Part shown: positions 37,765 to 45,796 of the stretch, piece after piece
Layout of the letters: every line of letters starts with the position of its first letter
Numbering within the stretch: position 1 is the stretch's first letter
NCBI RefSeq assembly: GCF_004015185.1
Contig: NZ_CP025746.1
Span: 4,853,776 to 4,917,775 of the forward strand
DNA length: 64,000 nucleotides
Origin: Clostridium manihotivorum
GTDB taxonomy: Bacteria; Bacillota; Clostridia; Clostridiales; Clostridiaceae
Direction of reading: 5' to 3'
Translations under genes and position numbers: made by a program
The notes under the pieces: model-generated
Database searches by the model: none
Told to the model about the DNA's origin: nothing
The model's input: only the letters and a program-made list of their open reading frames with translations

Positions 37765-37916
37765 TACTATCCCCTCACATCCCACTTATTGTATTGCCCA
37801 ACGATAATTTTATTATTGATTTATACTTAAAACTGACCCACATTTTGCAAGTAAACTTGACCCACCAAAGTTAATAAATTATCCTAATCTTTTAGAAGAG
37901 ATTAGGAGGAACAAAG

Positions 37917-39383
37917 GTGAAAGATGTGAAAGATTGGATAACAATAAAAAGGATGTATGAGAGAGGCGTTCCAATACGACAAATTGCTAAAGAGTTAAAA
38001 GTTTCAAGAAATACTGTTAAGAGGTTAATAAAATTAGATGAAGAACCTAAATACAAAAAGCGTAAATATTCAACTAAAATTGATCATTTTCATGAAGATA
38101 TTAAAAGGTGGTATTTGGAACCAGAGTATAACTTTATAGGGACTAGGATATTTAGAGAACTTAAACAATTAGGTTATAACGGTAGTATATCTCCTTTATA
38201 TAGATATTTAAATAGCCTAAAAGAAGAAAAAAGGAGTCTTCCACTTAAGGCAACAAAGCGTATCGAAACGCCGTTGGGAGATCAAGCTCAATTTGATTGG
38301 GCTGAATATTTAATGTGGGTTGGAGGAGAAAAAATTAAAGTCTACTGCTATTCATTAATTCTTGCAGCGTCTAGAAAGAAAGCTATTATATTTGCAAAGT
38401 CTTGCGACGGCGAAGCCATTTACGAATCTATACATTTATTATTTAAAAGAATTGGTGGTGTTACTAAAGAGTTATTAATAGATAATCCTAAGGCTTTGGT
38501 TGTATCAAATCATCCAGAAGAAGAAGTCAATTTCAATATTAACGCCTTGAGATTAGCTCATCACTTAGGAATTTCATTGAATGCCTGTAATCCCTACAGA
38601 CCAAGAACGAAAGGTAAGATTGAAAAGCCTTTTCAGTACATAGAAGAACAGTTTGTTAAAGGTAATAAATTTGACTCTATGACTCACCTCAATAAAGCTG
38701 CTGAAGCATTTATAGAGGATTCTAACAATCTAAAACATGGTACAACTTTACGTATCACTAATGAATATTTTACAGAAGAAATACCTTATTTAGCTCCTGT
38801 TAAAGACAAGCCTTTTATAATAACTGATTTGAAAGAAAGAAAAGTAAGTTTAGATTCATTTATATCCGTTGACGCTGTAAAATACAGCGTGCCGATTGAG
38901 TATGTTGGAAAAAAAGTAGTTTTTAGAATAACCTTAGGCTATAAATTGGAAGTTTATAACTCAGCCTTAGATATAATTGCAACTCACGAAATCATTACGC
39001 AAAAAGGTAAGATGGTTACAGTAGATGATCATTACGGAGCGTTAAATAATATTGCTCCAAAATCTATTCCTGAAATTGTTAGGCAATTCGAAAGTACCTT
39101 CCCTAGTGGAAGTCTATTCTATAAAAACTGCATTGCTCACCTAAATCAACCTAGTTACCACTTGCGTAAAATAATTAAGCTTAAGGAACTTTATGATAAC
39201 GATTCTTTAGAGCTGCTTCTTCGCTATTGTATTGAGGAGAATATATATAACATAAATGATATAAAGAATATTTTAAAGACTAAATATTTAGATATAGTAA
39301 AGGGTATTTCTGCAAAGGACGAGCTTTTGACGCTTAGTGAAACTAGCCGTGAATTATCTTACTACGAGGAGGGTCAATTTTAG
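37917..39383 (+). CDS. istA: IS21-family transposase IstA
   Basis: The 488-residue transposase starts with a helix-turn-helix (about 1-45, VPIRQIAKELKVSRNTVKRL). A DDE integrase core follows: DQAQFDWAE, then ELLIDNPKALV, then RPRTKGKIEKPFQYIEEQF carrying the third acidic residue. A C-terminal Mu-type beta-barrel region completes the family layout. No frameshift is visible, so it may be active. The GTG start is eight bases after AGGAGGA. It is followed after two bases by istB. Confidence 0.92.
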   Translation: MKDVKDWITIKRMYERGVPIRQIAKELKVSRNTVKRLIKLDEEPKYKKRKYSTKIDHFHEDIKRWYLEPEYNFIGTRIFRELKQLGYNGSISPLYRYLNSLKEEKRSLPLKATKRIETPLGDQAQFDWAEYLMWVGGEKIKVYCYSLILAASRKKAIIFAKSCDGEAIYESIHLLFKRIGGVTKELLIDNPKALVVSNHPEEEVNFNINALRLAHHLGISLNACNPYRPRTKGKIEKPFQYIEEQFVKGNKFDSMTHLNKAAEAFIEDSNNLKHGTTLRITNEYFTEEIPYLAPVKDKPFIITDLKERKVSLDSFISVDAVKYSVPIEYVGKKVVFRITLGYKLEVYNSALDIIATHEIITQKGKMVTVDDHYGALNNIAPKSIPEIVRQFESTFPSGSLFYKNCIAHLNQPSYHLRKIIKLKELYDNDSLELLLRYCIEENIYNINDIKNILKTKYLDIVKGISAKDELLTLSETSRELSYYEEGQF

Positions 39384-39385
39384 GT

Positions 39386-40132
39386 ATGAAAAGTACTATT
39401 AACACATCACCAGACCATATCGCTAGGCTTTTAAAACAATTTAAATTGATTGACATCCAAACAAATTATGAAAGCGAAATAGCATACGCTATCGAAAATA
39501 ATATTGGACATAGAGAATTTTTAGTGAGACTTCTAGAAATAGAGGCGGAAGGTAAAAGAGAAAGAAATGTTGAAAAAAATATAAAAGCAGCAAGGTTCGA
39601 AGGAATTAAAACTTTAGATGGATTTGATTTTTCTTTTCCTGAGAAAATAAACGAATCAAAAATTAGAGATTTAGAAACTCTTTCCTTTATTGAAAATAAA
39701 GAGAACGTAATATTAATAGGTCCTCCTGGTGTTGGTAAAAGTCATATTGGGATAAGTCTTGGGGTATTAGCTTGTAAGAAAGGGTTTAAAGTTCTTTTTA
39801 CAACTGCACAAGAATTCATAGATAAGCTTTATAAAAGTTATATGAATGGCACTCTAGATTCTACATTCAAAGCAATTAGAAAGATAGAAGTTTTAATAAT
39901 TGATGAGTTGGGGCATTTCCAGATGGATAAAGAAAAAGAGAGCATATTTTTTCAAATCATCCGCCAACGATACGAAAAAGGCTCTCTAATCATAACTACC
40001 AATGTACCATTAGGTAATTGGGATAAAATCTTTTCTAGTAAACTTGCTGCAACAGCAATTCTAGATAGATTAATTCATCATTGTCACTTAATAAGTATAA
40101 CAGGAGATAGCTATAGAGTAAAGGGTAAATGA
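39386..40132 (+). CDS. istB: IS21-family helper ATPase IstB
   Basis: IstB is the AAA+ ATPase that assists IstA in target choice and strand transfer. The 248-residue protein has Walker A GPPGVGKSHI and Walker B LIIDELGHFQ, with the usual helical N-terminus. The C-terminal ILDRLIHHCHLISITGDSYR is the IstB ending. It is intact and immediately follows istA. Confidence 0.93.
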   Translation: MKSTINTSPDHIARLLKQFKLIDIQTNYESEIAYAIENNIGHREFLVRLLEIEAEGKRERNVEKNIKAARFEGIKTLDGFDFSFPEKINESKIRDLETLSFIENKENVILIGPPGVGKSHIGISLGVLACKKGFKVLFTTAQEFIDKLYKSYMNGTLDSTFKAIRKIEVLIIDELGHFQMDKEKESIFFQIIRQRYEKGSLIITTNVPLGNWDKIFSSKLAATAILDRLIHHCHLISITGDSYRVKGK

Positions 40133-40149
40133 TAAGGAGGAACTTCCTA

Positions 40150-40596
40150 ATGAAGAGAAAACACGATCATAGAGATTTAGATTATATGAAGTTTATAGAA
40201 ATATTTAATACTGAAGGCCGCAAAAGCGCTAGGGATTATGTTAAAGAACATATTCCATTTAATTATGATTATTTTATAAAACTAGTTAAGAGATATACAG
40301 GTTATCAGTATAATAAAGAATCAAAAAAGTTTGAATTGTTAAAAGCTACTGAATCTCAATTTATGAGTATTGATGATTTATTAAATAAACCTAAGGATAA
40401 TGCTACAAGTATTGTAGCATCTATCCCTAAGGCTATATACTACAAGGATCCACTCGATGAATTGAATTTAGATCTTCTTCAAGATAGATTAATAGAGCTA
40501 TCGAAATATATAAAAATCAAATCAAGTACCAAGTCTATTGAAATAAACCTTATTCGCCTACGCGAAGGCGGGTACGACATAGAATTAATAAGCTAA
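40150..40596 (+). CDS. Third ORF inside the IS21-type element, unknown function
   Basis: The 148-residue, charged, probably soluble protein begins MKRKHDHRDLDYMKFIEIFN and has a helical start that may be a helix-turn-helix (EGRKSARDYVKEHIPFNYDYFIKLV). The rest has no motif I know. It lies between istB and the right terminal repeats and so moves with the element. The ATG is nine bases after AAGGAGG, just past the istB stop. Classical IS21 has only two genes, so this is an accessory passenger or a target-control factor. Confidence 0.6.
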   Translation: MKRKHDHRDLDYMKFIEIFNTEGRKSARDYVKEHIPFNYDYFIKLVKRYTGYQYNKESKKFELLKATESQFMSIDDLLNKPKDNATSIVASIPKAIYYKDPLDELNLDLLQDRLIELSKYIKIKSSTKSIEINLIRLREGGYDIELIS

Positions 40597-40632
40597 TAGT
40601 AGTGGGTCAATTTTGTGTGAGAAAGTGGGTCA

Positions 40633-41150
40633 AAAGTACTTGACAATCTACAATTTGGTTTAGTCTATTTATATACAGTAAATTATTATCATTTAACTTC
40701 ATAACAATAAAAACCGAATATTACTTTGCAGTACCGCATTATTTAGAATTGAATTTTTTGATGTTTTTATGTCGCAATACAAGAAAATTATAGGGCAATC
40801 ATATAAGAGCACTGTAGATGCGTAATTATGGATATCGGGATCTGTATAAAGATTATTGACAGGCTTTAAAATAAATATTAGATATTAGGTGTGTGTTCTT
40901 CGAAAATTGAATAGCGAGGTATTAAGAAAATTTTTTCAAGTATAATTTAGTTTCAATATTGTGATAATCCATGTAAGATATGTTATAATTATCCTAAAAT
41001 TAAGACGAGATAATAAAATAAGGCAAAATAAAGATTATTAAAAAACAAATAGATAAATATCTATTTTGAAGATTTAAAAGATAAAATCATATCAATAACT
41101 AGAAGTTAAGATCTAAAGAAAATATATCATATGAATAGGGGGAAGCCCAA
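40633..41150. other. Intergenic region, 518 bp, with a direct-repeat copy
   Basis: It contains the first copy of the ~130-bp direct repeat (40660-40793) and an A-rich leader before the nuclease-like gene. No further gene or strong hairpin is visible between 40800 and 41130. Confidence 0.5.
40660..40793 (+). repeat. Imperfect direct repeat flanking the nuclease-like gene, copy X
   Basis: It aligns with 42160-42290 over most of its length with small gaps. Shared words are ATTTAAC, CAATAAA, AATATT, CGCA followed by TATT, GTCG and CAAGAA. The two copies bracket the gene at 41151-42077 in the same orientation. Confidence 0.5.
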
Positions 41151-42077
41151 TTGAATAGCGACATTGATAAGATAAAAATTAAAGAATATTGCAATTTAGC
41201 ATATAAAATTAGAGAAAGGGCATCTGGAGAAATTATTGGTTTTGTTGATGAAAATGTTTCTGAAATATTAAACTTCGATTTTGAAGAAAATGTTGTTTGG
41301 TCAGGTAATTGTTTTGATGGATTTTTTGAACAAATTAATGTTTGTCGTTTTGGGAATATACTATGGGTTGAATTACAAAAATTAGGCGATTATAATGGAT
41401 TTTATAAAGATTGGGCAATGAAGAAGTATATGAGTACTATGTATGAAATATGTAACTTAATGGACGGAATTTATGTAAATAACTATGAATATGATGATGA
41501 AGATCCAATGTTTAGAGCTTTTTTTATTTCATTTATATTTAATATAGATGATTTCAAGTTTTATGAAAAGATTTTTAAATATTGTCATGAATATTGTAAT
41601 AATATAGAAAAAATAATTGAGAGAAAGTTAAAAGGAAGTTATTGGATACCAGAATTTGAGAAAGATGAAATGATGTTTTGTAATATGTACTTGACACCAT
41701 TTTTTAAGAAAATTGGTTTTGAACAAGTCATTTTTAATCATGGAAAGAATGAATATGGTAAGGATTATGTTTTGGTAACGAAGAATATATTTGGAGAAAC
41801 AGAATACTACGGTGTTCAAGCAAAAGCTGGAGATATGAGAGGATCTGCTAATTCTAATATAACTGAGATATCAAATCAAATAGAAAATGCATTTAAAATA
41901 CCATATAAGCTTATAAATGGTAAAGAGGTATATATATCTAAAATGATTATCGCCATTTCCGGTAAGTTTACTGATAACGCACAAACTATAATACAAAAAT
42001 ATATTACAACTTATATGTTAACTAACACAGTATTTCTTTCAAAAAAAGAATTGGAAAATCATAAGCTTATGAGTTAG
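41151..42077 (+). CDS. PD-(D/E)XK nuclease-like protein, orphan island gene
   Basis: The 308-residue protein has an N-terminal ~165 residues of unknown fold, rich in aromatic and acidic residues. The C-terminal domain reads like a restriction-endonuclease-like core: MYLTPFFKKIGFE, then E201 and D205 in NEYGKDYVLV, then Q223-A-K225 in YGVQAKAGD. The E...D...QxK order fits a PD-(D/E)XK active site as in Mrr-type enzymes. No methylase is next to it. The start is a TTG behind AGGGGGA; the ATG just upstream runs into a stop. A role against phage or foreign DNA is inference. Confidence 0.6.
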   Translation: MNSDIDKIKIKEYCNLAYKIRERASGEIIGFVDENVSEILNFDFEENVVWSGNCFDGFFEQINVCRFGNILWVELQKLGDYNGFYKDWAMKKYMSTMYEICNLMDGIYVNNYEYDDEDPMFRAFFISFIFNIDDFKFYEKIFKYCHEYCNNIEKIIERKLKGSYWIPEFEKDEMMFCNMYLTPFFKKIGFEQVIFNHGKNEYGKDYVLVTKNIFGETEYYGVQAKAGDMRGSANSNITEISNQIENAFKIPYKLINGKEVYISKMIIAISGKFTDNAQTIIQKYITTYMLTNTVFLSKKELENHKLMS

Positions 42078-42119
42078 CTAGGAGCTGTTTTAATTTCACC
42101 TTTTTTGGAATTAATTAAA

Positions 42120-42156
42120 CTGCCCATTTTATTTATAATATCATATGGGCAAATTT
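42120..42156 (+). terminator. Weak terminator-like hairpin
   Basis: TGCCCAT and ATGGGCA form a 7-bp stem around a ~17-base A/T-rich loop, followed by AATTTCATTTT, downstream of the nuclease-like gene. Confidence 0.45.
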
Positions 42157-42159
42157 CAT

Positions 42160-42290
42160 TTTGTCGTTTAGATAATTTGTAATTTTCTTATTTAACGAAA
42201 AAGCAATAAATATAATATTCTTCTAAATCATCGCACTATTCAGTATTAGATTTAGGGGTATTTTTCGTCGTAATTCAAGAATAAAACATC
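42160..42290 (+). repeat. Imperfect direct repeat flanking the nuclease-like gene, copy Y
   Basis: This is the partner of 40660-40793 in the same orientation. Both copies read toward a GTCGYAATWCAAGAA word near their right ends. Function unknown. Confidence 0.5.
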
Positions 42291-42362
42291 ATAAATAACT
42301 AAACTCTCATTTAATAAGTTTCTATAACCTTACTCAGAGAAATAGACATTAATTCTATTTCA

Positions 42363-43154
42363 TTATTCTTTTATAAATTTATTTTTTAAATGCCACTTTA
42401 AGTATTTATAACTCTCTTTATTTAGTGTATTTATTATCGAACCCACATCCTTAATTTTCAAATTATAATCATCAATATTATTTAGCAAATAATTTGAAAT
42501 AACTAGCTCTCCACTGGTATTAAAACTAATATCACCTAATTCAAACCCCTTATCATGTATTTCACATAGAAGTAATGTGTTATATTTATCTAACTTTTCA
42601 TAATCATTACATTCACTCCAAGGTTTAATGTGACTTGTAACCAAATAACTAGGATTATTTATATTGCATAGTACACACTTACTATTGTATAATTTCAAAC
42701 ATTCTTTTCTTAGATTTTCCTGTCCAACTCTAGCCTTAGATTCAATCGTCTTTTCTGTATTTTTAGTATTTATATACACTTTGTTATCGTCAAAATCACA
42801 ATTACATTTATGTTCAGAATGTATTTCATCTAATATCTGCTTTTTAAAAACTTCTCCTTTCGGATCTCCATATCTTTTACTCAAATAATATACTAAAGCT
42901 TGAAAATGACCATCTCTTACATGCTTACTTGAACTTAAATATGGATTATTACTCATTTTGGGTATAAGATACTCTGCATATGCTAAATAGCAACTCTCTT
43001 TTATATTACTTTCAATCATTATTTGGTCAAACTTTTTCGGATCTTTAGTAATGAAATCAACGATTCCAAATTCCCAAAAATAAAAATTACTCTCATTTTT
43101 ATATTTCTCATAGCAATAATTTTCCCTTTTATCGCACCCATCACAATAATTCAT
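42363..43154 (-). CDS. HNH endonuclease-family protein
   Basis: The 263-residue protein ends in an HNH nuclease domain. It has zinc-type C160-x2-C163 (CVLCNINN), H175 in TSHIKPWSECN, N192 in KYNTLLLCEIHDKGFE, and H200-D201, followed by GDISFNTSGELVIS. This is the HNH_2 type often found in restriction or genotoxic-defence settings. The N-terminal 140 residues carry a cysteine cluster (C4, C7, C14) that may bind metal. All HNH residues are present. It is encoded on its own transcript, convergent with the nuclease-like gene. Its biological target is unknown. Confidence 0.82.
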   Translation of the reverse strand: MNYCDGCDKRENYCYEKYKNESNFYFWEFGIVDFITKDPKKFDQIMIESNIKESCYLAYAEYLIPKMSNNPYLSSSKHVRDGHFQALVYYLSKRYGDPKGEVFKKQILDEIHSEHKCNCDFDDNKVYINTKNTEKTIESKARVGQENLRKECLKLYNSKCVLCNINNPSYLVTSHIKPWSECNDYEKLDKYNTLLLCEIHDKGFELGDISFNTSGELVISNYLLNNIDDYNLKIKDVGSIINTLNKESYKYLKWHLKNKFIKE

Positions 43155-43644
43155 TAACCCAACCTCTTTCCTCTAAATTATTTAAAGTATAATTAATTAG
43201 TAACTTCTCATTATTATGTGTTACTTTTCCACAATAATGTATATATCTACAAATTAAGCACTCTCAATACCATTTTTCTAGCAAGGATCAATATTGATTT
43301 ATACTGATGCAGATAACTGGTCTTAATGCAAAACTTACATTAATTTAACAATGTCAAAAAGTCTATTTAATACAAAAGTACTAAATAGACTTCAGAGTTA
43401 TCTCTTTTTAAAATAACTCTCTTTTTTATTGATATTAGGCGCAATATCATCTATCACATTTATCATAGCTACTGTTTTAGCATTATAACGCTATTTGATT
43501 CTTTGATTTTGCCATGACCTTTTACCAACTACTTCTCCTTCATTACTTCTCCCTACTTTTTTATTGTAATTAAATAAAAAAGCGCCTACAATATTCTTGT
43601 AATTTAAGAAATACCATAAACACTTAAATTAGACTTATATTTGT
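43155..43644. other. Intergenic region, 490 bp
   Basis: It holds the upstream region of the HNH gene and two adjacent hairpins at 43360-43430. The stretch 43430-43640 has no gene that I can support. Confidence 0.5.
43360..43427 (+). terminator. Two adjacent hairpins, the second with a T-run
   Basis: AGTCTATTTA / TAAATAGACT (43360-43369 with 43382-43391) is followed by GAGTTAT / ATAACTC (43395-43401 with 43413-43419) and then TCTTTTTT. The first hairpin is nearly the same sequence as the one at 44713-44748. Confidence 0.6.
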
Positions 43645-44412
43645 TTATTTCCGTCCTACGATCTTCATTACTTGGAACTTAGCTACATTCTTTTCATCTA
43701 CAACTGGAGCTTTAAACTTCCAATTCTTAAATGCATCCAAATTCTCTACATTAGATATCGTACTGCTTAGTAAATTGCCATTTTTATCATATAGGTTTAT
43801 ATCCACTTCTACATAACTATAAACATATTTTGAATTGTTTAAAATAGTTCCAATTACATAGCCACCACCACTGCTATAATCTTGTAATGTTAAGTTTCCA
43901 TCTTCAGAAGTTAATTTATTATTTTGTTGTTGAGTATTTATTGTGTTAGCATTATTTTGTTGCCCTACATTTGCAGTGGCTATACTACCTCCTATTTCAA
44001 TAACTTTTCGTTCTAAATTATCATTAATTTTTACTAATTCATCACGTCCAAACCTAACCATTCCAACAGCTTTAGTCACTCGTTCTACATATGTTCTATC
44101 ACTTGTATTTAGCGCTTCTTCTCCTATCCTCTGAATCTCTGGGATAAATTTATCTTTAAATTCTTGTTTGTTTTCATACTTTTGGCAAAAATCAGCGATT
44201 GAATATAATTCTTCATCTGATAGTGGTTTACCTGTGTTCGAAAATATTTTAATACAATCGTTCATAGCTTTAGTAAATTCGGTTTCTTCTTGCTTATTTG
44301 CTGTAGAATCTGTTTGTATAGGTTGTTTATTAGAGTTCTGATAACCATTACTACACCCTACAACAGATAGGCTTAAGCATAGAATTATAATAACAATTGA
44401 TAAACGCTTCAT
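43645..44412 (-). CDS. Lipoprotein with FxLYD-like C-terminal domain
   Basis: The 255-residue protein has a lipobox VVGC (C20), so it is a surface lipoprotein. The middle (about 45-130) is helical and charged, and a Gln/Asn-rich linker follows. The C-terminal domain (about 165-255) matches the FxLYD pattern: YVIGTILNNSKYVYSYVEVD, then INLYDKNGNLLSS and NWKFKAPV. Such domains bind unknown ligands outside the cell. It has its own ribosome binding site (AAGGATATATT) and is island cargo of unknown purpose. Confidence 0.75.
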   Translation of the reverse strand: MKRLSIVIIILCLSLSVVGCSNGYQNSNKQPIQTDSTANKQEETEFTKAMNDCIKIFSNTGKPLSDEELYSIADFCQKYENKQEFKDKFIPEIQRIGEEALNTSDRTYVERVTKAVGMVRFGRDELVKINDNLERKVIEIGGSIATANVGQQNNANTINTQQQNNKLTSEDGNLTLQDYSSGGGYVIGTILNNSKYVYSYVEVDINLYDKNGNLLSSTISNVENLDAFKNWKFKAPVVDEKNVAKFQVMKIVGRK

Positions 44413-44758
44413 AATATATCCTTCTTCCCCTAAATATTACTTAATAACAACTCATTTTACTTCCATTATTATACAATACAATCCGTAAAATCAAAACACC
44501 TATGCCAATTTTAAATTTATAATAGCTTCATTAATGAACTTTTTCTTATTTTGAATCTAGTAATTCTATAGTAAATCACCAAATTTATACTATCCTATTG
44601 GAAATGCCTAACCTTAGAATATTGTATATACAACGAAACACAGAAGGGGTATTTTATAACTGAATTTTCAATGAAACTGGTTAGAGGTCATAATTGAGAT
44701 AACAAATTAATAGTAGCCTATTTAATACCATAGTACTAAATAGGCTACAACACTATAA
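44413..44758. other. Intergenic region, 346 bp
   Basis: It contains the upstream region of the FxLYD lipoprotein gene and the integrase terminator hairpin (44713-44748). Nothing else is supported. Confidence 0.5.
44713..44748 (-). terminator. Hairpin after the integrase gene
   Basis: GTAGCCTATTTA pairs perfectly over 12 bp with TAAATAGGCTAC around a 12-base loop. The T-tract on the minus strand is weak. It lies 11 bases after the integrase stop codon. Confidence 0.6.
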
Positions 44759-45709
44759 TCACTTATTAATTTTTATTCTTCTATTTTGCTTACTCAAAAC
44801 ATCTAATGGGTTATATTCGTTCATATCAGCCTTTAAATCCAATGGAAGCATATTTATATACCTCTCTGTTGTTTTTATGTTAGAATGTCCTAGAATTGAT
44901 TTAAGACGGTATATATCACCTTTATTTCTAATAAACATAGTTGCAAAGGTGTTTCTAAATGTATTTACACCTCTCATTTTCACCTTTCTATTCATAAAAT
45001 AGTTTGAGAGATTTTGATGTAATGTATCATAGGACATCTTTTCTCCATTTAGTTTAGGAAAAAGTAGATCCCCCTTACTAAGTGCTAAAACTTGTATATA
45101 TTCTCTTAAAACAGTTTTTAATGTTTGAGAAAGTGGTACACTGATCTGCTTTCTAGTCTTCATATGTCTAAACAGTATCATCTCTGTTGAAAAATCTATA
45201 TCTTCTACTCTTACATTTAATAATGTTTCACTTCTACACCCTGTTCCTAATAAAAAATTTATAGTAACAAATCCTTTGTAGTCGCCTATTAGGCATTGTT
45301 TTAAATTTGGCTTTTTAAGAAGTTTTGTTAACTCATCTTCTGTATATACTATTTTTTTCTCTAAATCAACATTTGGTATCTTTACCTCAAATTTTTCTAA
45401 ATAATGATTGTTAAAACAATAGGTAAGAAAAGCTCTAATTTTAATAACATAAGTCTGATAATAGTTTCCCTTGTATCCTTTAGTAATCATATTCTTAACA
45501 TGTTTCTCTATCTTTTCTTTTTTAAGTTCAGAAATATTATTATCCAAGTCTACAACCTTTTTGAGTTCGTATCTTCTGAATCTTTCTTTACTATCAATAG
45601 TTCTTTCTCTTTGACCTATAGTAATACAATAATCTAAGTATTCTAAATACACCTCATTAACTGTTTTACTACTTTCTTTTCTCATGTTTTTAAGCTTCAT
45701 TTTAACCAT
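44759..45709 (-). CDS. Tyrosine recombinase/integrase of the island
   Basis: The 316-residue protein has an N-terminal core-binding SAM-like domain (about 12-105) and a C-terminal catalytic domain. Active-site residues are R159 (GTGCRSETLL), K184, R252 (NTFRNTFAT), H275 (LGHSNIKTT) and nucleophile Y284. The usual histidine of the H-x-x-R motif is asparagine (N249). It lies 87 bases downstream of the helicase stop, at the island edge, as expected for an integrase that restores its target gene. GGAGG is 13 bases before the ATG, rather far. Confidence 0.88.
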   Translation of the reverse strand: MVKMKLKNMRKESSKTVNEVYLEYLDYCITIGQRERTIDSKERFRRYELKKVVDLDNNISELKKEKIEKHVKNMITKGYKGNYYQTYVIKIRAFLTYCFNNHYLEKFEVKIPNVDLEKKIVYTEDELTKLLKKPNLKQCLIGDYKGFVTINFLLGTGCRSETLLNVRVEDIDFSTEMILFRHMKTRKQISVPLSQTLKTVLREYIQVLALSKGDLLFPKLNGEKMSYDTLHQNLSNYFMNRKVKMRGVNTFRNTFATMFIRNKGDIYRLKSILGHSNIKTTERYINMLPLDLKADMNEYNPLDVLSKQNRRIKINK

Positions 45710-45748
45710 TTTTTATTCCATTCCTCCAACGATTTTTTTGTTGTTAAA

Positions 45749-45764
45749 TGAATGGAATGAATCA
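45749..45764 (-). repeat. Arm-like inverted repeat, right island end
   Basis: On the minus strand this reads TGATTCATTCCATTCA, identical to 33977-33992. A related ATTCCATTC lies about 30 bases to the left. It sits between the integrase start and the helicase stop. Confidence 0.5.
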
Positions 45765-45796
45765 CACTATTTTAATCGTCAATTTGCCCATTATTC

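Larger units (their letters stand above)
37834..40632 (+). mobile_element. IS21-family insertion sequence with an extra third ORF
   Basis: The ~2.8-kb element carries istA, istB and a third ORF. Each end has two spaced copies of an 8-bp word: TGACCCAC at 37834 and 37858 on the left, and its complement GTGGGTCA at 40602-40609 and 40625-40632 on the right. This multiple-terminal-repeat layout and TG...CA ends are typical of IS21. I see no convincing target duplication. It sits between island genes and interrupts none. Confidence 0.85.

Noticed and set aside
37820-40645. Target-site duplication for the IS21-type element
   Set aside because: Flanks do not show a matching 4-8 bp repeat next to the TG...CA ends; only a loose TACTT similarity at unequal distances.
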